Below the pieces are notes generated by a model that was not told the origin of the DNA, searched no databases, and was given only the letters and a program-made list of their open reading frames with translations. Position numbers and translations under genes: made by a program. Source: Pseudomonadota bacterium (lineage in GTDB: Bacteria; Pseudomonadota; Alphaproteobacteria; Sphingomonadales; Sphingomonadaceae). Taken from it: a DNA stretch of 7,126 bases. The stretch spans positions 11,938 to 19,063 of the forward strand of contig JARXKR010000018.1 in NCBI GenBank assembly GCA_030271565.1, given 5' to 3'. Below, one piece after another: positions 1 to 4,584 of the stretch; position 1 is the stretch's first letter, and every line of letters begins with the position of its first letter.

Positions 1-1466
1 GGACGCATCACTTCGAGCGTGATGCTGGGGCGGCCTGCAGCCTTGGCCGCCTTAATCGTCGCTTCGAACTGAGCAACCCCGCCGATCGGCGCGAAATTGG
101 TCGCGACCACGATGTCGCCCTGTTGCAGCCCCTGGTTGGCGGCATCCGAAGCGCTGTCGACCGTTGCGATCACCACGCCCTTGGTATCGCCCGGCACCTG
201 CAGCCGCTGCGCCAGCGCCGGGGTCATCCCCAGCACCTGCAAGCCCAGCGCTTCGCTCGCCAGTCCCTCACCCTGCTTTTCGGGCAAGGCGAATGGATTG
301 GCCGGAGCCGTCGGCTGGCCAAAGCTCTTGGCCATTTCGGCCTGGGTTGGTCGCTTGGCGACTGCAGCGTTGATTGTCAGCGGGCGGCCCTGACGCAGCA
401 GGTCGATTGGGATGCGAGTACCCGGTGCCAGATCGGCGACGATCGCTGACAAGCTATGGTCGGGGGAAACCTCTATCCCGTTGACCTTGAGCACGATGTC
501 GCCCGGCTTGATCCCGGCTGCCGCAGCAGGAAGCCCCGGCGGGACCACCCGGACCAGTTCGCCGCGGTTGTGCGGCAGGCCGAGCGAATCGGCGATCTCG
601 TCGGTGATCGGCTGCATCTGCACGCCCAGGAAGCCGCGCTCGATCGCTTTGCCGGAGATCAACTTGTCGACGATTGGCCGAGCGGTATCGGCGGGAATCG
701 CAAAGCCGATCCCGATATTGCCGCCGCTCGGAGCGACGATCCAATTGTTGATCCCGATCACGTTGCCGCGCATGTCGAACATCGGTCCGCCCGAATTGCC
801 GCTGTTGATCGAGGCGTCGGACTGGATGTAATGATCGTAAGCGCCGCTGCCGGTGTTGCGGTTGACCGAGCTGACGATCCCCGAAGTGACCGTGCCGCCG
901 AGCCCGAACGGGTTGCCGATCGCAATCACCCAGTCGCCCGCGCGGGCCTTGCTCGATTGCCCGAACTGGACGAACGGCAGCGGCGATTTGGCATCGATCT
1001 TGAGCACCGCGATGTCCGAATCCTGATCGCGGCCCACGATGCGCGCGTTGTATTCGGTGCCGTCGGCCAAAGTGACCATCACCGCATCGGCGGCGCCCTT
1101 CTGGTCGAGGCTGATCACGTGGTTGTTGGTCACGACGTAGCCGTCAGCCGAGACGATAAAGCCCGAGCCTTGCGCCTCTGCGAGCCGCGCCGATGGTCCG
1201 CCGCCGCCCATGATCTGGCCGAGCGGCGTGCCCGCCAGCGGATTGTCGACCTGGACCTTTTGCCGCACCGCGATGTTGACCACCGCGGGTTGAAGCTGGG
1301 CGGTGAGGTCGGCGAAACTGGCGGGGGCGCCGACGCGCGGCACCACGTCCTGCATCCGGCTCTGGTCGTTCTGGGCGACCTGCGCACCCGCGGGCAGCCC
1401 GGTCGTCAGCGAAAGTGCCGCGCCGCCCAGCAGCAGCGCCGTAGTAACTCCATATGCGTATCGCAC
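1..1466 (-). CDS. degP: Deg/HtrA-family periplasmic serine protease (DegP/DegQ type), C-terminus cut by window edge
   Basis: ATP-independent periplasmic serine endoprotease that degrades, and in some family members also refolds, misfolded envelope proteins. I translated 488 codons plus two bases; the frame stays open to base 1, so only the last part of the second PDZ domain is missing. Residues 1-29 form a signal peptide (hydrophobic core about 9-24, likely cleavage after AGA at 26-28). The trypsin-like domain has the full triad: His116 in TNNHVI, Asp151 in DSDIAVLKI and Ser225 in GNSGGP, followed by the GIGFAIP strand (253-259). PDZ1 covers about 278-370 (GFLGVQMQ) and PDZ2 about 405-488. 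The start is GTG at 1466-1464: an in-frame TAA lies only 15 nt upstream, AAGGA sits 9 nt before the GTG, and the next in-frame ATG (residue 38) would lose the signal peptide. It follows hflC after 100 bp, the common hflK-hflC-deg order. DegP and DegQ cannot be told apart by reading; the short loop before the protease core (about 71-98) is closer to DegQ. Confidence 0.95.
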   Translation of the reverse strand, partial: MRYAYGVTTALLLGGAALSLTTGLPAGAQVAQNDQSRMQDVVPRVGAPASFADLTAQLQPAVVNIAVRQKVQVDNPLAGTPLGQIMGGGGPSARLAEAQGSGFIVSADGYVVTNNHVISLDQKGAADAVMVTLADGTEYNARIVGRDQDSDIAVLKIDAKSPLPFVQFGQSSKARAGDWVIAIGNPFGLGGTVTSGIVSSVNRNTGSGAYDHYIQSDASINSGNSGGPMFDMRGNVIGINNWIVAPSGGNIGIGFAIPADTARPIVDKLISGKAIERGFLGVQMQPITDEIADSLGLPHNRGELVRVVPPGLPAAAAGIKPGDIVLKVNGIEVSPDHSLSAIVADLAPGTRIPIDLLRQGRPLTINAAVAKRPTQAEMAKSFGQPTAPANPFALPEKQGEGLASEALGLQVLGMTPALAQRLQVPGDTKGVVIATVDSASDAANQGLQQGDIVVATNFAPIGGVAQFEATIKAAKAAGRPSITLEVMR

Positions 1467-1474
1467 CGTTTCAG

Positions 1475-1480
1475 TTCCTT
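1475..1480 (-). promoter_or_regulatory. Ribosome binding site deciding the GTG start of the Deg protease
   Basis: AAGGAA on the minus strand, with nine bases between AGGA and the GTG codon at 1466-1464. An in-frame stop (TAA, 1481-1479) overlaps it, so translation cannot begin further upstream. The nearby ATG inside CATATG (1451-1456) is out of frame and is not the start. Confidence 0.6.
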
Positions 1481-1522
1481 ACTTCTAAAGCCATACCATC
1501 AGGACCCAGACGGCGGTCTCAC

Positions 1523-1567
1523 GCTGCCGGGCCTGAACGGAATTTGAATGAGCTGCGGCCCGGCAGC
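1523..1567 (-). repeat. Perfect 11-bp inverted repeat (stem-loop) immediately after hflC
   Basis: The arms at 1523-1533 (GCTGCCGGGCC) and 1557-1567 (GGCCCGGCAGC) are perfect reverse complements separated by a 23-nt loop. The outermost pair uses the last base of the hflC stop codon. In the hflC transcript this gives a very GC-rich hairpin between hflC and the protease gene. No T-run follows on the minus strand (the next bases are GTGAGACC), so it does not look like a standard intrinsic terminator. A role in mRNA 3'-end protection, processing, or partial attenuation of the downstream gene is inference. The rest of the 100-bp gap (1468-1522) holds only the Deg ribosome binding site and no promoter I can support. 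Confidence 0.65.
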
Positions 1568-2412
1568 TACTTTCCGTTGAAGTGCTTGAGATAGTCGCTG
1601 TCGGGCGGGATTACGATAGTCGCCGCGCCTTTGCGGGCGGGATCGCCGAAATTCGCCCCATAGCTGCGCATCGCGCTGAAATAGTCGTAGAACTCGGGGT
1701 CCTGGCTGGCGCTCTTCTGCAGGATGCCGGCGGCGGTCGCATCGGCTTCGGCAACGATCTGGTTGGCTTCCTGCGCGCCGCCATCGGCGATGTTCCAGGC
1801 CTGGGTATTATGGCGGTCATCCATCCGGCCAAAGGCCAGCTTCTGCCCGCCCTCGGGCAGCACCACCCGCCCGATCCGCAGATCGACCACTTGCACCCCG
1901 TAAGCGCGCAGCTTGCCGTCGAGCGCCGAGAGGATCTGCTTCGCGCTGCCACCGCTACCGGGCTGGGCGATCGTTCCGGCGGGACGCTGCGACAGCTCCT
2001 CCTCGAGCAGCGAGGGCAGGATCGCGGCGATCTGGGGGCCGATCTTGTCGGCATTGCCCAGCGACGAGACCAGCCGCACCGGATCGATGATCCGGTAGGT
2101 CACGTCGGTATCGACCAGCAGCACTTGCGCGTCGGCAGTGTGAACTTTCTGGTCGCCGAGCGAATAGCCCTGCAGACCGCGCGCGAGCCAGATCACCCGG
2201 TCGACGAACGGCAGCTTGAACACCGCGCCAGCCCCGCTCGCCGGAACTGCGCCTTCAGGGTGGAAGCGGTTGACCACGCTGAGCGGCGCCCCGAACCGGG
2301 TGATCACCGCCTGATCGCCTTCACCGACAATGACGACACTCGACGCGGCCAGCAGCGCCAGCGCCGCCAAAGCGAACAGCCCGGCGCGGGCCCGGTGCAT
2401 GGTGCGGGTCAT
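1567..2412 (-). CDS. hflC: HflC, SPFH/prohibitin-domain modulator of FtsH protease
   Basis: Partner of HflK in the HflKC complex, which encloses the membrane AAA protease FtsH and limits its access to substrates; most of the protein lies in the periplasm. The product has 281 residues: a single N-terminal membrane segment (about 9-29), the SPFH/PHB domain (EGDQAVITRFG near 31-41, FKLPFVDRV near 65-73, DVTYRI near 103-108, VQVVDLRIGRVVLP near 174-187), a short alpha-helical segment rich in Ala, Gln and Glu (about 196-235), then the family signature DPEFYDYF (238-245) and a C-terminal IPPDSDYLKHF that matches the usual HflC ending. I chose ATG at 2412-2410 over the GTG one codon upstream because AGGAGG lies six bases before the ATG but only three before the GTG. 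The ATG shares its A with the hflK TGA (TGATG), indicating translational coupling. The helical segment is about 21 residues shorter than in E. coli HflC as I recall it, and there is a small insertion near 51-62. Confidence 0.95.
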   Translation of the reverse strand: MTRTMHRARAGLFALAALALLAASSVVIVGEGDQAVITRFGAPLSVVNRFHPEGAVPASGAGAVFKLPFVDRVIWLARGLQGYSLGDQKVHTADAQVLLVDTDVTYRIIDPVRLVSSLGNADKIGPQIAAILPSLLEEELSQRPAGTIAQPGSGGSAKQILSALDGKLRAYGVQVVDLRIGRVVLPEGGQKLAFGRMDDRHNTQAWNIADGGAQEANQIVAEADATAAGILQKSASQDPEFYDYFSAMRSYGANFGDPARKGAATIVIPPDSDYLKHFNGK

Positions 2413-3524
2413 CACTGCCCTCCTTGCGTTTGGGGCGCTGGCTGGGGCTTGGCATCGGGGCCGGGCGGCAGGGTGGCCGGCATGCCGGTCCCGCCGACCA
2501 CCACCGGGTTATTGCGCAGGACGCGGGCCATCATGTCGTCGTACATCTTGCGGCGCGTCACCGCCGGCGCGATCTTGTAGCTGGCAAAGGCCTTGTCGAA
2601 GTCGTGCGCCTTGACGGTTGCCTCGCGGATAATCTGGTCGTGATAACGGTCGGCGTCTTCGCGGTTCTTGCTCGCCTGTTCCTTGGCCGTGCCGATCTTC
2701 TGGAAGGTATCGGCGAGCCGCGCCGGCGGCCCGGCCTTCAGCACCTCGACCGCCGAGACGGTAACCCCGCCGTGCCACGCATCGAGCACCTTCTGGACCC
2801 GGCCGAGCACGCGCTGCTGCAAGTCGGCCTGGCGCCGTCCGCTCCACACCGCGTCGAACGGCAGTTCGGCCACGCTCGCGCGCATTTCGGCATCGGCGAG
2901 ACGGCGAATCGCAGCCTCGCCATCGGGCAGGTTGAAAGTGAACTGCCGCAAATCGCTGATCCGCCAACGGACCTGGAACGAAACGTCGATCAATTCGCCG
3001 TCGGCGGTCGGCATCAGCGTTTCGGATTCCTTTTCCGGAATCTGGGTCAGACTTTCGCTCCCGGTCTGTCGCCGCAGCACCGTCTGCAGCGGCCACGGCA
3101 AGGTCATGTGCAGCCCCGGGCCGATCGTGTTGCTGTAACGCCCCATGGTGATGACCAGCGCGCGCTCATCCTGCGCCAGCACATGGACCGAAGTCGACAG
3201 CAGCCAGGCGGCCATCGTCCCCGCCGCCAGCCACGGCAACCAGCGCCATGCGGCGCTGCTGGCTTGCGGGAGCAAGCCGCCGCCGGGTGCGCCGCCGCCC
3301 CGGCCCTTGCGGAAAATGTCGTCGATGCTGGCCGAGCGACGCGGCGGCGGATCGGCATCGGGGGTCAGCCAGGGATTGCGCGGCGGCTCGCCCTCGCTCG
3401 GTTCCTGCACCGGCTCGGCCGCAGGCTCGCCGGCAGGCGCCTCGTTCCCGCCGCCGCCCCACGGGCCGTCGCTCTTCGCCATGGCCTGCGGCTGCCCGCG
3501 TCCGAACCTGTCTGAACCACTCAT
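2412..3524 (-). CDS. hflK: HflK, SPFH/prohibitin-domain modulator of FtsH protease
   Basis: Membrane partner of HflC in the complex that surrounds FtsH. The 370-residue product has a cytoplasmic N-terminal tail rich in Gly, Pro and Glu (PWGGGG at 21-26) and the conserved IDDIFRK (67-73), which matches DDIFRK of E. coli HflK. A Gly-rich linker, one membrane segment (about 94-116) and the SPFH domain follow (ERALVITMGRY 120-130, GPGLHMTLPWP 135-145, VSFQVRWRISD 181-191, GVTVSAVEVLKAGPP 253-267). After a short helical stretch comes SYKIAPAVTRRKMYDDMMARVL (split here: SYKIAP 315-320, VTRRKMY 322-328, MMARVL 331-336) and a Pro/Gln-rich tail. The helical stretch is about 22 residues shorter than in E. 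coli HflK as I recall it. The start at 3524 is the best of three: the open frame continues to 3641 but that extension would run into mrp, and ATG at 3482-3480 (residue 15, MAKSDGPWGG) is a real alternative. No start has a strong Shine-Dalgarno. First gene of the hflK-hflC-deg operon. Confidence 0.94.
   Translation of the reverse strand: MSGSDRFGRGQPQAMAKSDGPWGGGGNEAPAGEPAAEPVQEPSEGEPPRNPWLTPDADPPPRRSASIDDIFRKGRGGGAPGGGLLPQASSAAWRWLPWLAAGTMAAWLLSTSVHVLAQDERALVITMGRYSNTIGPGLHMTLPWPLQTVLRRQTGSESLTQIPEKESETLMPTADGELIDVSFQVRWRISDLRQFTFNLPDGEAAIRRLADAEMRASVAELPFDAVWSGRRQADLQQRVLGRVQKVLDAWHGGVTVSAVEVLKAGPPARLADTFQKIGTAKEQASKNREDADRYHDQIIREATVKAHDFDKAFASYKIAPAVTRRKMYDDMMARVLRNNPVVVGGTGMPATLPPGPDAKPQPAPQTQGGQ
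2419..2425 (-). promoter_or_regulatory. Strong Shine-Dalgarno for hflC inside the end of hflK
   Basis: AAGGAGG on the minus strand lies within the last hflK codons. It is six bases from the ATG at 2412-2410 and three from the GTG at 2415-2413, which favours the ATG as the start. A near-consensus site here also lets hflC be translated strongly while coupled to hflK through the TGATG overlap, which fits the roughly equal stoichiometry known for HflK and HflC. Confidence 0.65.
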
Positions 3525-3598
3525 GCGAACTCTATAGATACCCCGCGCACACAAAAACAGTGTCTCGCCCGGGTTTTTAGTTGCTAGGGGGTGGCGCG
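3525..3598. promoter_or_regulatory. Divergent intergenic region between hflK and mrp (promoters expected, not clearly resolved)
   Basis: All transcription of both blocks probably starts in or near these 74 bp. It is AT-richer than its surroundings. On the minus strand TATAGA (3536-3531) resembles a -10 box and lies only six bases from the hflK ATG at 3524; the sequence 17 bp further upstream (TGTTTT) is a poor -35. TCTATAGA (3531-3538) is also an 8-bp palindrome. On the plus strand AGGGGG (3586-3591) is the mrp ribosome binding site, seven bases before the ATG at 3599. I could not identify a convincing plus-strand promoter, nor a recognisable heat-shock or ECF sigma site. Confidence 0.35.
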
Positions 3599-4567
3599 AT
3601 GAACGACCTGACCGAAACCCTGCGCGATCTGCTCCCTCCACAGGCGAAAGCGCGCCTTCAATCGCTCAAGCTGGTCGAAGGCCGTGCGATCGTTGTGCTC
3701 GATGCCGCCGGGCTCGACCAATCGGAGCGCGAACGGCTTGAGGCCGAGGTTAAGGCGGCCTTGGGCGGGCAAGCCGGGGTCAGCGAAGTGCGCGTCGCGC
3801 TGATCGCCGACAAGGTCCGCCGCCGGATCATCGCGGTCGGGTCGGGCAAGGGCGGGGTGGGCAAGAGCACGGTTGCGGCCAACCTTGCGATTGCGCTGGC
3901 ACGAATGGGGCGCAAGGTCGGGCTGGTCGATGCCGATATCTATGGCCCCTCCCAGCCGCGCCTGCTCGGGATCGAGGGAATCCGGCCGCAAGCGGATGAC
4001 AAGCAGCTGATCCCGGTGGCCAGTCCGTGGGGCGTGCCGCTGCTGTCGATGGGCCAGCTGATCGAACCGGGCAAGGCGATCGCCTGGCGCGGACCGATGG
4101 CGGGCAATGCGCTGGGCCAGCTGATCGACGCGCGCTGGGGCGATGCCGAGCTGCTGGTGGTCGATCTGCCGCCGGGCACCGGCGATGTCCAGCTGACCAT
4201 GCTGCAACGCTACAAGCCCGATGGCGCGGTGATCGTCTCGACCCCGCAAGACCTCGCGCTGATCGATGCCCAGCGTGCGATCCAGCTGTTCGAGATTGGC
4301 GGGGTGCCGGTGATCGGCATGGTCGAGAACATGGCGGGGTATCAATGCCCGCACTGCGGCGAAATCTCCGATCCGTTCGGGCAAGGCGGGGCCGAGGCGG
4401 CCGCTGCAGCACAAGGCATGGCGTTCCTTGGGCGCATCCCGCTTGAACTGGAGATTCGCATGGCCAGCGATGCCGGGGTTCCGCCTGCTGCGGGCGAAGG
4501 CGCGGCGGCAGATCAATTCGCCGAGATTGCCAAGCGTGTCGCCACGTGGCTCGACAACCAGCGGTGA
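3599..4567 (+). CDS. mrp: Mrp/ApbC-family P-loop ATPase, iron-sulfur cluster carrier
   Basis: Cytoplasmic MinD/ParA-like NTPase of the Mrp/ApbC/Ind1/Nbp35 family, which binds a 4Fe-4S cluster at a dimer interface and passes it to target proteins. The product has 322 residues. The deviant Walker A is GSGKGGVGKS (81-90), followed by the switch I-type DADIYGPSQP (111-120) and the Walker B/switch II region LVVDLPPGTGD (186-196). The family CxxC cluster ligands are present: Cys250 and Cys253 in YQCPHCGE. Typical motifs IAWRGPM (161-167) and GMVENMAGY (240-248) are intact. The N-terminal part (1-75), where relatives carry an FSCA/MIP18-like (DUF59) domain, is short and lacks that domain's usual DPE and Cys-Pro motifs. 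The start is ATG 3599 with AGGGGG seven bases upstream; an in-frame TTG at 3581 precedes that site and is rejected. First gene of the mrp-molybdohydroxylase-hemH block, divergent from hflK. Confidence 0.96.
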   Translation: MNDLTETLRDLLPPQAKARLQSLKLVEGRAIVVLDAAGLDQSERERLEAEVKAALGGQAGVSEVRVALIADKVRRRIIAVGSGKGGVGKSTVAANLAIALARMGRKVGLVDADIYGPSQPRLLGIEGIRPQADDKQLIPVASPWGVPLLSMGQLIEPGKAIAWRGPMAGNALGQLIDARWGDAELLVVDLPPGTGDVQLTMLQRYKPDGAVIVSTPQDLALIDAQRAIQLFEIGGVPVIGMVENMAGYQCPHCGEISDPFGQGGAEAAAAAQGMAFLGRIPLELEIRMASDAGVPPAAGEGAAADQFAEIAKRVATWLDNQR

Positions 4568-4584
4568 GGCGCTAGGAAAACTTC

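Noticed and set aside
1455..1479. GGAAC(T) upstream of the Deg gene as an ECF or sigma-E-type -35 element
   Set aside because: No CGTT or TCNNA-like -10 occurs 16-17 bases downstream, the promoter would fire inside the gene, and the bases are explained by the ribosome binding site.
456..1547. Long plus-strand open frame of 363 codons
   Set aside because: It lies antisense to the Deg protease, whose frame shows signal peptide, triad and PDZ domains. The antisense product is rich in Arg, His and Asp with no recognisable domain, as expected for a GC-rich mirror frame.
1523..1567. Intrinsic transcription terminator after hflC
   Set aside because: The stem is strong, but the loop is long and no T-run follows on the transcribed strand, so it is listed as an inverted repeat and not a terminator.
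1582..2580. Plus-strand open frame of 332 codons opposite hflC
   Set aside because: Antisense to a clear HflC gene, no ribosome binding site or family signature; a by-product of GC-rich codon use.
2424..3515. Plus-strand open frame of 363 codons opposite hflK
   Set aside because: Antisense shadow of hflK with Arg/Gly/His-rich, low-information sequence.
3581..3598. TTG start for mrp six codons upstream of the ATG
   Set aside because: The TTG lies upstream of and would have to translate through the AGGGGG that serves the ATG at 3599, and adds only LGGGA-like residues not typical of the family.
3525..3641. Longer hflK with 39 extra N-terminal residues
   Set aside because: The extension would overlap the mrp start and its ribosome binding site and carries no family similarity; the starts at 3524 or 3482 fit HflK better.
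3584..4516. Minus-strand open frame of 310 codons opposite mrp
   Set aside because: Antisense to an intact Mrp ATPase with all motifs; no independent evidence of coding.
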